Assembly (NCBI GenBank): GCA_022567135.1
Contig: JADFHP010000008.1
Location: forward strand, 1 to 41,390
Source: Chloroflexota bacterium
Lineage (GTDB): Bacteria > Chloroflexota > Dehalococcoidia > Lucifugimonadales > Lucifugimonadaceae
DNA: 41,390 bases
Direction: 5' to 3'
The notes beneath the pieces were generated by a model that was not told the DNA's origin, did no database searches, and saw nothing but the letters and a program-made list of their open reading frames with translations. Within the stretch, counting starts at the first letter, position 1, and the number at the start of each line of letters is the position of its first letter. A program made the translations under genes and the position numbers. Below are positions 1 to 8,140 of the stretch, piece by piece.

Positions 1-29
1 GGCCGCCGCCTCGTAGGCCAGCGCGCCGG

Positions 30-896
30 GTGAGGCGCGCGGGGGCCGAGCAGCCTGCGCGGCCTGCGGCGCCGGGCTCGGCGGATCAGCCTTCCCCGAA
101 GAGGGCCACGCTGACGATCGGCTGGTTCTCCTCGGGTGGAGGAGAGGGTTCGATGGGGATGCTTCGCGAAACGGTACGGGCTATCGAATCCGGCGAATTG
201 GACGCGAAGATCGAGTTCCTCTTCTGCAATCGTGATCCCGGGCAGCGTGCGGCGACTGACAAGTTCCTGGGATTTGCAGAGAAAAAGGGCATCCCGGTGG
301 TCACGCTGTCGTCGTACAAGTTCCGTCGCGAGCGCGGCGATCTGGCGTGGGAGCGGCTGCGCGAGCCATTTGACGAGGCCGTCATCACGAAGCTGGCCGG
401 GTACGACCCGAAGATTACGGTGTCGGCCGGTTACATGCTGATTGCGCCGCTTATCTGCCAGCGCTATCCGATGATCAATGAGCACCCTGCGCTGCCCGGC
501 CAGCCTGCCGGGATGTGGCAGGACGTGATCTGGAAGTTGATTGAGATGGGTGCGACGGAGACGGGCGCAATGATGCATGTGGCGACGCCGGACGTGGATC
601 TGGGGCCGGTGCTGAGCTACACGAAATTTCCGATTGTGGGCGACGAGCTGGACTGGATGTGGTTCCGCGCCCGTGGTCAGCCGATAGAGGAGTTGAAGCA
701 GCGCGAGGGCGAGAATTTCCAGTTGTTCAAGGCGATACGGGAGTTGAGCGTTGTGCGGGAGCGGCCGTTGTTGATTGAGACTCTCAAGGCGATTGCGGCG
801 GGCAGGCTTGATCCGCCGCATGCGCCGCCCGGCGGGCCGCTGGACTTGTCCGCCATCGTAGAGGCCTCGATTACGTCCGCCAAAGCGTCTGTGTAG
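30..896 (+). CDS. Formyltransferase-fold protein (PurN-like)
   Basis: The product resembles the formyl-transfer domain of glycinamide ribonucleotide and methionyl-tRNA formyltransferases, which move a formyl group from 10-formyl-tetrahydrofolate. Seen: a Gly-rich first loop (GWFSSGGGEGS, residues 31-41), then NEHPALPG with Asn150 and His152, then MMHVATPDVDLGP with His183 and Asp190. These match the Asn, His and Asp catalytic triad of the family (N-x-H-P and xxDxGP motifs). The natural substrate cannot be told; spacing differs from true PurN, so a specialised or sugar formyltransferase is possible. The chosen start is a GTG. The frame stays open to the left edge and the first 26 residues are Ala/Pro-rich and unlike the family, so the true start may be outside the window or further in. 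It converges with clpX, and its 3' end is partly duplicated just downstream. Confidence 0.7.
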   Translation: MRRAGAEQPARPAAPGSADQPSPKRATLTIGWFSSGGGEGSMGMLRETVRAIESGELDAKIEFLFCNRDPGQRAATDKFLGFAEKKGIPVVTLSSYKFRRERGDLAWERLREPFDEAVITKLAGYDPKITVSAGYMLIAPLICQRYPMINEHPALPGQPAGMWQDVIWKLIEMGATETGAMMHVATPDVDLGPVLSYTKFPIVGDELDWMWFRARGQPIEELKQREGENFQLFKAIRELSVVRERPLLIETLKAIAAGRLDPPHAPPGGPLDLSAIVEASITSAKASV

Positions 897-900
897 CGGG
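831..900 (+). repeat. 3'-end duplication, copy A (inside formyltransferase gene)
   Basis: This 70-base stretch, which includes the stop codon of the formyltransferase gene, matches 1016-1085 with 12 mismatches by my alignment. Shortly after each copy comes GATCAGGCGGCCG (902-914 and 1107-1119); the second of these is the end of clpX. The pair looks like a diverged tandem duplication of the junction between the two convergent genes. Confidence 0.8.
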
Positions 901-974
901 GGATCAGGCGGCCGTCAGGCTTAGTGCACGGGGACGTTGTTAATCCGCCCGAAGCGGACCTGCGACAAGACGGG

Positions 975-1003
975 CTGGATTCCGGCCTGCGCCGGAAAGA
1001 CGA
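975..1003. repeat. Intergenic palindromic repeat
   Basis: The stretch has the form ATTCCGGC-n-GCCGGAA followed by GACG, an imperfect hairpin. It resembles the element near 18539 (ATTCTGGC-n-GCCAGAATGACGG) and the hairpin at 38802. It is probably a dispersed REP-like intergenic palindrome, and it could act as a bidirectional terminator between the convergent genes. Confidence 0.5.
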
Positions 1004-1015
1004 TGGTGAGGGGGC

Positions 1016-1085
1016 GGCGGGCCGCTGGACTTGACCGTTAGCGCGGAGGCATCGGTTACGTCCGCTGAAGGGTCTGTATAGCGGG
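1016..1085 (+). repeat. 3'-end duplication, copy B (formyltransferase gene remnant)
   Basis: Copy of 831-900 with 58 of 70 bases identical by my alignment, including a stop codon at the same place (TAG in TCTGTATAGCGGG). It is non-coding now. It marks a past tandem duplication at the junction between the formyltransferase gene and clpX. Confidence 0.75.
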
Positions 1086-1108
1086 AGGAGCGGCGGTTCG
1101 CGGCCCGA

Positions 1109-2458
1109 TCAGGCGGCCGGGGACTCTTCCTCTGGCTCTGTGTCGGCGGCGATGTGTGGGATCTTCTTGCCGTTACTGTCGAGCAGTATCACGGGGGCGC
1201 GTTCTTTTACCGTCTCGCCGTCAATGACGCACTTCTTTACGCCATCCATGGACGGGAGTTCATACATTACGTCCAGAAGCGTCTCTTCGACGATTGCCCG
1301 CAGGCCTCTGGCTCCGGTGCCGCGGCTTTTTGCCTCCACGGCGGTTTCGATGAGCGCGTCTTCGGTGAACTCCAGCTCTACCTGATCCATCTTCAGGAGG
1401 GCCTGGTACTGCCGGATGAGGGCGTTGCGCGGTTCGGTGAGGACTCGGATCAGTTCTTCTTCGGTGAGATCACCGAGGCCGACGATCAGCGGAATTCTGC
1501 CTATGAACTCCGGAATGAAACCGTATTCCAGGAGGTCTGCCGGCGTGACGTGGGCCATCATGTCTTCGATTTCGTCGCCTGCGACGGACCGGAGGCTTCG
1601 CGACCCGAAGCCGAAGCTCGAGCGGTCGCTGCTCAGCCGGCGCTCGATGACGCCATCGATATCTTCGAACGCGCCACCGAGGATGAAGAGGATGTTAGTC
1701 GTATCGATCTGCAGGAACTCCTGGTGCGGATGCTTCCGGCCGCCCTGGGGCGGGACGGAGGCGACGCAGCCTTCCAGGATTTTCAGCAAGGCCTGCTGAA
1801 CGCCCTCTCCGGACACGTCCCGTGTGATGGAGGGATTGGCGGTCTTGCGGGCGATCTTGTCTATCTCGTCGATGTAGATGATTCCCTGTTCGGCGCGCGA
1901 GATATCGAAGTCCGCGGCCTGGATCAGGCGGAGGAGGATGTTCTCGACATCTTCACCGACGTATCCCGCCTCGGTGAGCGAGGTTGCGTCTGTGATGGCG
2001 AAGGGTACGTCGAGGATCTTCGCCATTGTCTGTGCCAGGTAGGTTTTGCCGCAGCCGGTTGGGCCGACGAGCAAGACGTTGGTCTTCTGAAGTTCAACGT
2101 CCGGGTCTTCAGCGGGCCGCCATATCCGCTTGTAGTGGTTGTAAACGCCGACGCTGACCACGCGCTTTGCGCGCTCCTGGCCGATGACGTATTCGTTCAG
2201 GCGCTCGAAGATTTCCCTGGGCGTCCTGGGGCGGTCCGTCGGCATCGCCTCGGTGCGGTCGTCCGTGACGATGTGGTGGCACCTGACGACGCATTCGTCG
2301 CAGATGAAGACGCCCTTCCCGGGCCCTGCGATCAGTCTTTGAACGGACCGTTGCGGCTTAGAGCAGAATGAGCATGAATATCGGTCGGTTGCGGCGCTGC
2401 CGCCGCCACGACCCTTGCCTTTTACCTTGTCTCCGCCGTCGCCGGACTTACTGGTCAT
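1109..2458 (-). CDS. clpX: ATP-dependent Clp protease ATP-binding subunit ClpX
   Basis: AAA+ unfoldase that recognises substrates, unfolds them with ATP and feeds them to ClpP in the cytoplasm. Seen: an N-terminal C4 zinc domain (Cys29, Cys32, Cys53, Cys56), Walker A GPTGCGKT (132-139), pore loop GYVG (165-168), Walker B IIYIDEID (193-200), the [16 protein letters not shown] region and the C-terminal GARGLR sensor-2 motif. The length of 449 residues is slightly above the usual 420-430 because of a Lys/Gly-rich N-terminus and an acidic tail. The ClpP-docking IGF loop reads FGFG (282-285) instead of the usual IGFG. It is the last gene of a tig-clpP-clpX set, 129 bases after clpP. No strong ribosome site is seen at the ATG. 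Confidence 0.97.
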   Translation of the reverse strand: MTSKSGDGGDKVKGKGRGGGSAATDRYSCSFCSKPQRSVQRLIAGPGKGVFICDECVVRCHHIVTDDRTEAMPTDRPRTPREIFERLNEYVIGQERAKRVVSVGVYNHYKRIWRPAEDPDVELQKTNVLLVGPTGCGKTYLAQTMAKILDVPFAITDATSLTEAGYVGEDVENILLRLIQAADFDISRAEQGIIYIDEIDKIARKTANPSITRDVSGEGVQQALLKILEGCVASVPPQGGRKHPHQEFLQIDTTNILFILGGAFEDIDGVIERRLSSDRSSFGFGSRSLRSVAGDEIEDMMAHVTPADLLEYGFIPEFIGRIPLIVGLGDLTEEELIRVLTEPRNALIRQYQALLKMDQVELEFTEDALIETAVEAKSRGTGARGLRAIVEETLLDVMYELPSMDGVKKCVIDGETVKERAPVILLDSNGKKIPHIAADTEPEEESPAA

Positions 2459-2587
2459 ATTCGTTCTTACTGGCCTCTGGCCCTGGCTCTGTTTATGTTT
2501 CTGGCGCCTGTTCTGCTTGACCTGGCGGGTTGCTTCAGGAGTTCCCGCCTCACCCGAAAGCTGACTCTCTTACAGGGTATCGGGTAA

Positions 2588-3256
2588 TTACTTCTTGGAC
2601 TCTTCTTTTTCTTCTGAGGCTTCGGGAGCGAATATCTCGTCCACGAGCCCGTACTCTACGGCCTGTTCGGGGGTCAGGAAGTTATCGCGGTCGGTGTCCC
2701 TGGCAATTCGCTCATAGGTCTGGCCGGTCCGCTCGGCGAGGATACGCCGCAACTGGTCCTGGACTCTGAGGGTTTCGCGGGCGTGGATTTCGATATCGCT
2801 GGCCTGGCCCTGCGCTCCGCCGGACGGCTGGTGAATCAGGATGGTGGAGTTGGGCAGGGCGAAGCGTTTGCCTTTGGTGCCGGCGGTAAGGAGAATCGTC
2901 GCCATAGAGGCGGTGAAGCCGAGCGCGTACGTCGCTATGCCGCAGGGCATCGACATCATTGTGTCGTAGACCGCCAGCCCTGAGTAGACGCCGCCGCCGG
3001 GGGAGTTGATGTACAGGTTGATGTCCTTGTCCGGATCTTCCTGTGCCAGGTAGAGCATCTGGGCGACGATCACGTTGGCTACCTGATCGGTGATCGGGGT
3101 GCCGAGGAAGACGATGCGGTTTCGCAGCAGCAGCGAGTAGATGTCGTAGGCGCGTTCGCCTCGGGCGCCCGTCTCTACGACCATGGGGATTATGTTTTCG
3201 GGAGGCTGGATGTCTGATATGAATTCAGGCTGGAACACTGTTCTGTCTCTGTCCAT
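2588..3256 (-). CDS. clpP: ATP-dependent Clp protease proteolytic subunit ClpP
   Basis: Serine peptidase that forms the degradation chamber used by ClpX. With the ATG at 3256 the protein has 222 residues, normal for ClpP. The frame is open further upstream, but that extension overlaps tig and is unlike ClpP. The catalytic triad is visible: Ser117 (in GFTASMAT), His142 (IHQPSGG) and Asp191 (TDRDNFL). The oxyanion strand SPGGGV is at 85-90. The serine motif GFTASMAT departs from the usual GQAASMGA at three places, but the Ser-Met core is kept. The C-terminus is Glu/Lys-rich. It lies 25 bases downstream of the trigger factor gene, so co-transcription is likely. Confidence 0.95.
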   Translation of the reverse strand: MDRDRTVFQPEFISDIQPPENIIPMVVETGARGERAYDIYSLLLRNRIVFLGTPITDQVANVIVAQMLYLAQEDPDKDINLYINSPGGGVYSGLAVYDTMMSMPCGIATYALGFTASMATILLTAGTKGKRFALPNSTILIHQPSGGAQGQASDIEIHARETLRVQDQLRRILAERTGQTYERIARDTDRDNFLTPEQAVEYGLVDEIFAPEASEEKEESKK

Positions 3257-3281
3257 TCTCTTACCGGTCAGGTTAGGCGGG

Positions 3282-4760
3282 TTACTTTCTGGCTGCCGCT
3301 GAAGACGCCGGCTTTCGCGCGGATGTCTTCCCTCTGGATTCGGCAGCTCCGGCGCCCGACTTCTTTGCGGTACTCTTTTTTGCACTTTTTACTTTTGTCG
3401 ATTTTGCCTTGCTGGCGGTGCGGGACTTCTTCGCGCCTTTCGCCGGTTTGGCCGATCTCTTCGACGGGTCTTTCTTCGGTTTATCCGGCGTGACGATCTC
3501 CAGAAGTCTTTCGAGTGCCGATCTGCGACGAATCATCGTCGAGATGGACTCTCGGGCGTTGTCGGTCTCGTAGGAGGCGCGATCGGCGGGGGACGTGGCC
3601 GCCTGCTTCAAGCGGTCGATCTCTTCCCTCAGTTGCTCGTCCGAGACCTCAATCGACTCTGCCGTGGACAGTTCCTCAACAATCAGGGCCCTGGTGAGCC
3701 TAGCCTTTGCAGTTTCGCGGGCTTCGGCGACCAGATCATCGGTGGATTTGCCTATCCCACTCATGTAATCCTGCAATGACACGTTGTAGCGGGAGAGTTG
3801 TTGCTGCTGTTCTGTGAGTACGTGTTCGGACTCGTGATCCAGCGTCAGAGCGGCTATTTCTACCCTGGAAATTTCGATGACGGCATCTACCGCTTTGTCT
3901 TCGATTTGCCGCTTGAAGAATTCACTGGACTGCTTTTCGAGGTCCTTCCTGACCTTTGACTTCAACTCTTCGATGGTATCGAAGCCCTCTCCTACGGCAT
4001 TGGCAAGTTCGTCATCCAGGTCCGGCAGGATTTTCCGCTTGACCTCGGAGACGATGACTTTGAACTCGGCTGTTTTGCCGGCCGCGTCTTTATCGGGATA
4101 ATCGTCCGGCAGGATGAGCGAGAACTGCTTCGTATCGCCGGATTTCATGCCGATGATCTCGGTGGAGAATCCCGGGACCGGGTAGGTGGCTTCTGCGAAG
4201 ACGACGTACTCGACGTCCCTGGAAGAGAAGATCTCTTTGCCGGCGGCCTTACCCTCGACAGATTGAAGCACTGCCATGTCATCGGCTTCTACAGCCGACT
4301 CCTTTGGCTCCCATGAGGCCTGGCCTTCCCGGACCCGCTCCAAAGACTCGTCAACCTGCTCGTCGGTGACCTCTTCGGGCCGCTCATCGAATGAGATGGA
4401 CCTGTATTCGCCAAGCTCGACGAGGGGCACCAGCGGCACGGTGGCTTTGATTTTCGGCTCGGGATCGCGTTCGAGAACTTCGATCCTGGGTGTGCCGCCC
4501 TTCTCCAATTTGGTTTCTTCGATCGCCTTATCGACCACTTCCGGAACCATGGTTTCCAGAGCGTCATCGACCAGCCGGTCTCTGCCGTACGCTCGCTCGA
4601 AAATTATTCTGGGGGCTTTACCTTTTCTAAAACCGGGGACGACGACCTTGTCCACGAGTCTGCGGAAGGCCTGGTCCAGGTGCTTCTCCAGCGACTCGGT
4701 ATCGACCTCGATATTCAGGACTGCCTGTCGGTCGACGATATCGTCTTGGGATACCTTCAC
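3282..4760 (-). CDS. tig: Trigger factor with long basic C-terminal tail
   Basis: Ribosome-bound chaperone and peptidyl-prolyl isomerase acting on nascent chains. Seen: the ribosome-binding signature GFRKGKAP, an FKBP-like middle domain (around [19 protein letters not shown]) and a helical C-terminal chaperone domain. I chose a GTG start at 4760: it gives the typical beginning (M)[11 protein letters not shown] and has GGAG six bases upstream. An in-frame ATG ten codons earlier (4790) has no such site. The final 68 residues (coded 3285-3488) are an unusual Lys/Ala/Ser-rich tail resembling histone H1 or bacterial HU tails, beyond the normal end of the family. It is first in tig-clpP-clpX, the classical proteostasis order. 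Confidence 0.95.
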   Translation of the reverse strand: MKVSQDDIVDRQAVLNIEVDTESLEKHLDQAFRRLVDKVVVPGFRKGKAPRIIFERAYGRDRLVDDALETMVPEVVDKAIEETKLEKGGTPRIEVLERDPEPKIKATVPLVPLVELGEYRSISFDERPEEVTDEQVDESLERVREGQASWEPKESAVEADDMAVLQSVEGKAAGKEIFSSRDVEYVVFAEATYPVPGFSTEIIGMKSGDTKQFSLILPDDYPDKDAAGKTAEFKVIVSEVKRKILPDLDDELANAVGEGFDTIEELKSKVRKDLEKQSSEFFKRQIEDKAVDAVIEISRVEIAALTLDHESEHVLTEQQQQLSRYNVSLQDYMSGIGKSTDDLVAEARETAKARLTRALIVEELSTAESIEVSDEQLREEIDRLKQAATSPADRASYETDNARESISTMIRRRSALERLLEIVTPDKPKKDPSKRSAKPAKGAKKSRTASKAKSTKVKSAKKSTAKKSGAGAAESRGKTSARKPASSAAARK

Positions 4761-4766
4761 ACAGAT

Positions 4767-4770
4767 CTCC
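4767..4770 (-). promoter_or_regulatory. Ribosome binding site deciding the tig start
   Basis: On the minus strand GGAG precedes the GTG at 4760 with a six-base spacer. The upstream in-frame ATG at 4790 lacks a comparable site. This supports the shorter protein, whose N-terminus matches the family. Confidence 0.6.
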
Positions 4771-4818
4771 GGTGGCACGCGCGAATGCATGGAATCGGGC
4801 TAATTCGGGACTACTTCG

Positions 4819-4824
4819 AGTATA
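4819..4824 (-). promoter_or_regulatory. Possible -10 box for tig-clpP-clpX
   Basis: TATACT on the minus strand lies about 58 bases before the tig start, in the short gap between aspS and tig. No convincing -35 hexamer is seen at 16-18 bases, so this is a weak call based on the -10 and position only. Confidence 0.3.
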
Positions 4825-4861
4825 GCATGCGGCTACGTTGATCCCACGAGGGAATCAGGCC

Positions 4862-6664
4862 TTATTCTGACGGCCGCTGGACGATCGCGATGTGAAGCTC
4901 TTCCAGCTGGTCCGGCTCGACCGGGGCGGGGGCGTCGAAGAGGGGGTCGACGGCCTGCTGGGTTTTAGGGAAGGCGATGACATCACCGATGCCGTCATCG
5001 CCGGTAAGCGCCATCATCAGCCTATCGACGCCGAGTCCCGCTCCGCCGTGTGGCGGGGCGCCGTACTCGAACGCCCTGAGCAGGTGGCCGAAGCGTTCGG
5101 CGACGTCTGCGCGGGAGTGGCCGATCAGCTCGAAGACGCGCTCCTGAAGTTGACGGTTGGTGATGCGAATGCTGCCGCTGCCAAGCTCGATGCCGTTGCA
5201 GACGAGGTCGTATAGCTGGCCGATGACGGCTCCGGGGTCTGAATCGATCTTCTCTTCGTCGCCGGGGCGCGGCGATGAGAATACGTGGTGCATGGCGGCC
5301 CACTTCGATTCGTCCTCGTCCCACTCGAAGAGCGGGAAGTCGACGACGAAGAGGTATGAGACCTGGTTGGTGTCTATCAGGTCGAGGCGGCGGCCCAGGT
5401 GGTTGCGCAGGATGGAGAGGGCGGTGTTCACGACGCCTTCCGGACCGGCGATCATCATCACCATGTCGCCGGGGGCCGCGCCGGTGGCCGTGCAGATTTT
5501 TCTAACGGTGTCCAGCTCGACGTGCGATTTGATGACGGAGCGGACGTTCTCAGGGGAGATGTTGCGGATGGACGACGCATCCTTTGAGATGGCGATCGTG
5601 ATGAGGCCGTGTGCGCCAGCGCTCGTGACGATGCTGGTGATTTCGTCCACTTCTTTGCGGGCGTAGCCGGCGCAGCCGGGGGCGGAGAAGCCGCGGATGA
5701 CGCCGCCGGAGTCTGCGACGGTCTTGAAGACGCCGAATCCGGAATCGCGAACTATTTCGGTCAGGGTCGCCATCTCCAGGCCGAAGCGGAGGTCTGGCTT
5801 GTCCGTGGCGAAGCGTTCCAATGCCTCTGCGTATGTGAGACGCGGGAACGGCTTTTCGATCTCGACGTCCGGGAGGGCGCGCTCTGTGACATAGATGTAG
5901 AGGTCCTCGATGAGATTGAGCACGTCTTCCTGTTCGACGAAGCTCATTTCGAGGTCGAGCTGGGTGTGCTCGGGCTGGCGATCGGCCCTCAGATCTTCGT
6001 CCCGGAAACAGCGGGCAATCTGGAAGTAGCGATCGACCCCGGAGACCATGAGAAGCTGCTTCAGCTGCTGCGGGGACTGCGGCAGCGCGTAGAACTGGCC
6101 GGGATGGATGCGGCTGGGGACGAGGTAGTCGCGGGCGCCCTCCGGCGTGCTCCTGGTGAGGATCGGCGTCTCGATCTCCAGGAAACCCTTTTCGTCGAGA
6201 TAGTCCCTCATCAGCTTCACGACTTTGTGGCGAAGGGCGAGGCGGCTGTACATGCGGGGCCGGCGCAGGTCCAGATAGCGGTACTCGAGACGGGTGGCGT
6301 AGTCGACGTCGATGTCGTCGCGGACCTCGAATGGGGGAGTCAGGGACGGGTTGAGCACGGTCAGCGAGGTGGCGACGAGTTCGATGTCGCCGGTGGGCAG
6401 TTCGGGATTTTCGGCGCCCTCCCGGCGTTTCACGACCTCGCCCGAGATCTGTATGACCCATTCCGCGCGCAGGTCTTCTGCCGCGGCGTGGGCGGCTTCG
6501 TTGAGTTGCGGGTTGAAGACGACCTGGGTGATGCCGGAGCGGTCGCGCAGGTCGATGAAGATGAGCGAGCCGTGGTCGCGGCGGCGGTTTACCCAGCCGG
6601 CCAGGGTGGCGGTCTTGCCGGCATCTTCCGCCCGCAGGTCGCCGCACATCCTGTCTCTATACAC
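4862..6664 (-). CDS. aspS: Aspartyl-tRNA synthetase (bacterial type)
   Basis: Class II synthetase charging tRNA-Asp. Seen: N-terminal anticodon-binding OB fold (TLAGWVNRRRDHGSLIFIDLRD), motif 2 (FRDEDLRADRQPEHTQLD), the bacterial GAD insertion in the middle and motif 3 (GAGLGVDRLMMALTG). The start is taken as the GTG at 6664. It gives 600 residues beginning MYRDRMCGDLRAEDAG, as usual for the family, and overlaps the bioY stop by eight bases; an ATG at 6712 would lie deep inside bioY. The loop has His in RRRDHGS where discriminating enzymes such as E. coli have Leu. By published work on Pseudomonas AspRS this hints at a non-discriminating enzyme that also charges tRNA-Asn. Confidence 0.96.
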   Translation of the reverse strand: MYRDRMCGDLRAEDAGKTATLAGWVNRRRDHGSLIFIDLRDRSGITQVVFNPQLNEAAHAAAEDLRAEWVIQISGEVVKRREGAENPELPTGDIELVATSLTVLNPSLTPPFEVRDDIDVDYATRLEYRYLDLRRPRMYSRLALRHKVVKLMRDYLDEKGFLEIETPILTRSTPEGARDYLVPSRIHPGQFYALPQSPQQLKQLLMVSGVDRYFQIARCFRDEDLRADRQPEHTQLDLEMSFVEQEDVLNLIEDLYIYVTERALPDVEIEKPFPRLTYAEALERFATDKPDLRFGLEMATLTEIVRDSGFGVFKTVADSGGVIRGFSAPGCAGYARKEVDEITSIVTSAGAHGLITIAISKDASSIRNISPENVRSVIKSHVELDTVRKICTATGAAPGDMVMMIAGPEGVVNTALSILRNHLGRRLDLIDTNQVSYLFVVDFPLFEWDEDESKWAAMHHVFSSPRPGDEEKIDSDPGAVIGQLYDLVCNGIELGSGSIRITNRQLQERVFELIGHSRADVAERFGHLLRAFEYGAPPHGGAGLGVDRLMMALTGDDGIGDVIAFPKTQQAVDPLFDAPAPVEPDQLEELHIAIVQRPSE

Positions 6665-7319
6665 GCGGGCCGCCCCGCCTGTAGTCGACGTATTTCCAGC
6701 CTGCGCCGACAACCAGAGCCGCCATCATCAGCTTCACCAGGTCACCGGGAATGAACACGTACATGCCGGCGGAGAAGAGTTCGCCGTCGGCCGGCCATGT
6801 GAAGTCGAAGACGGACAGCCATATCAGGGCGGGGCCGTAGAGAAGCAGGCCGCCGAGGAGCATTGGCCAGAGAGTCCTGCCTCTGTTCCAGCCGTGCTGG
6901 GAGAGGAACCCGACCGTTGCGGTCGCCAGGATAAAACCGAGCAGGTAACCGCCCGTGACTCCTTCGGTGACGTAGTCCCAGCCGTTGGCACCGTCTTTGA
7001 AGACCGGCAGGCCGGCCATGCCAACCAGGTAGTAGCCGACTCCGCTGAGGATGCCCCAGCGCCATCCCAGCACGCCGCCCATCATGAGGATGCCGAATGT
7101 CTGAAAGGTGATCGGCACGGGGTTGTCGGGGAGAAAGAATGTTGCCCGTGCGAGCAGTGCGACTATGGCGATGAAGGCGATGGCGATAGCCAGTTTCTGA
7201 ACGAGATTCAGGCTCGGCGCGAGGGCATCGAGCAGGGATTCACTTTCGTCTTCTAGAAGGAGCCACTTGCGCCACTCACCGGAAATTTGGCGGGGCGTTG
7301 AGGCAATTGTCGGCAGCAT
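6657..7319 (-). CDS. bioY: Biotin transporter BioY
   Basis: Integral membrane substrate-binding (S) component of the energy-coupling factor biotin transporter. Seen: about six hydrophobic segments, the BioY-typical NPVPITFQTFG, a long loop with GLPVF and GVTGGYLLGF, and a final helix. The length of 220 residues is a little above the usual 190 because of about 40 extra N-terminal residues. AGGAG lies eight bases before the ATG. No ECF ATPase or T-component genes are in the window, so it either shares a module encoded elsewhere or works alone. Its stop overlaps the GTG start of aspS by eight bases, so the two are probably translationally coupled. Confidence 0.9.
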   Translation of the reverse strand: MLPTIASTPRQISGEWRKWLLLEDESESLLDALAPSLNLVQKLAIAIAFIAIVALLARATFFLPDNPVPITFQTFGILMMGGVLGWRWGILSGVGYYLVGMAGLPVFKDGANGWDYVTEGVTGGYLLGFILATATVGFLSQHGWNRGRTLWPMLLGGLLLYGPALIWLSVFDFTWPADGELFSAGMYVFIPGDLVKLMMAALVVGAGWKYVDYRRGGPRV

Positions 7320-7421
7320 CTTCTTATCTCCTGGTCAGCCGCGTGGCGCGACCGTGTTTATCAACCGGTAGATCGATCTCGAGCGTTGTTAATCGGGGCA
7401 GGTTCCCCGGACGGGGCAAGG

Positions 7422-7862
7422 TTATACAGGCAGGCCGTAGTCGCGCTTGCGGATGGCGAGGTTGACGAACGTTTCCGTCTTGCGAACACCGGGAATTCGG
7501 CCGACGTCTTCACGGAGAAATTTGCCGAGGGCTTCGGGGTCGCGCATGACCACCCAGACGAACATGTCGAACGAGCCGGTAGTGACGGCGACCCATCGGG
7601 TGGCGGTAAGATCTGCGAGGCTATCAGCGCATTCATCGATCTTATCGGGATCGACCTGAACGCCGATCAGCGCTTCTGACTCGTAACCAAGGGCACGCGG
7701 GTCAGGGAGTGCGACGACACGGATTATCTCGTCTCCTACGAGACGGTTGAGCCGTCGCCTGACGGTGCCCTCGCTTACGCCGACGCTGCGGGCAATCCGG
7801 GCGTTTGATGCTCGGCCATTTTCCTCAAGTATGTGAATTATTTGACGATCAAGCTTGTCCAT
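7422..7862 (-). CDS. Lrp/AsnC family transcriptional regulator
   Basis: Small DNA-binding regulator, usually responsive to amino acids. Seen: an N-terminal winged helix-turn-helix starting (M)DKLDRQIIHILEENGR, with recognition region SVGVSEGTVRRRLNRL, followed by the RAM ligand-binding domain (GVQVDPDKID to the C-terminus). The length of 146 residues is typical. The ATG at 7862 is chosen because the family always begins at this LD-x-DR helix and GAGAGG lies four bases upstream; a longer frame upstream is not family-like. The gene is divergent from the Fe-S carrier-like gene. A palindrome in the shared upstream region (8082-8100) is a candidate operator. Confidence 0.9.
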   Translation of the reverse strand: MDKLDRQIIHILEENGRASNARIARSVGVSEGTVRRRLNRLVGDEIIRVVALPDPRALGYESEALIGVQVDPDKIDECADSLADLTATRWVAVTTGSFDMFVWVVMRDPEALGKFLREDVGRIPGVRKTETFVNLAIRKRDYGLPV

Positions 7863-8081
7863 GAAACCTCTCGAGCCGTGTATTGGACGCCTTGTGAACT
7901 GTTTTCCCCCGCAGGAAACAATGGCAGAAACCGTTGTGGCCAATAGGGCGACGTTCACTATACCGGCACGGAGTACTGTTTGTCAGGGGCGAATCGTACG
8001 AATTCCGTAAGGAGCAGATCGGGCCGGCTGAGATTTTTATCCCATTAAGCGGTAAAATCGTCAGGCACGCCAATTTATTGA

Positions 8082-8100
8082 TTAGCTAGTTTGCAGCTAA
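8082..8100. promoter_or_regulatory. Palindrome in divergent promoter region
   Basis: TTAGCT, seven bases, AGCTAA: a 19-base inverted repeat 41 bases before the Fe-S carrier-like gene and upstream of the divergent Lrp/AsnC gene. The size suits a dimeric regulator. The link to the adjacent Lrp-type protein is inference. Confidence 0.35.
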
Positions 8101-8140
8101 CGGGCCGCCAGTCCGGTCTATTGAATTCCAGGAGTCATGC

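Noticed and set aside
1154-2371. 405-residue open frame antisense to clpX
   Set aside because: It mirrors the codon structure of clpX, resembles no family I know, and clpX has complete catalytic motifs on the other strand.
5609-6754. 381-residue open frame antisense to aspS
   Set aside because: Shadow of a GC-rich gene; composition (Val/Asp/Glu-rich) is that of reversed codons and has no start signals.
7320-7421. BirA-type operator before bioY
   Set aside because: One TTGTTAAT half-site-like stretch is seen at about 7387, but no second half at suitable spacing.
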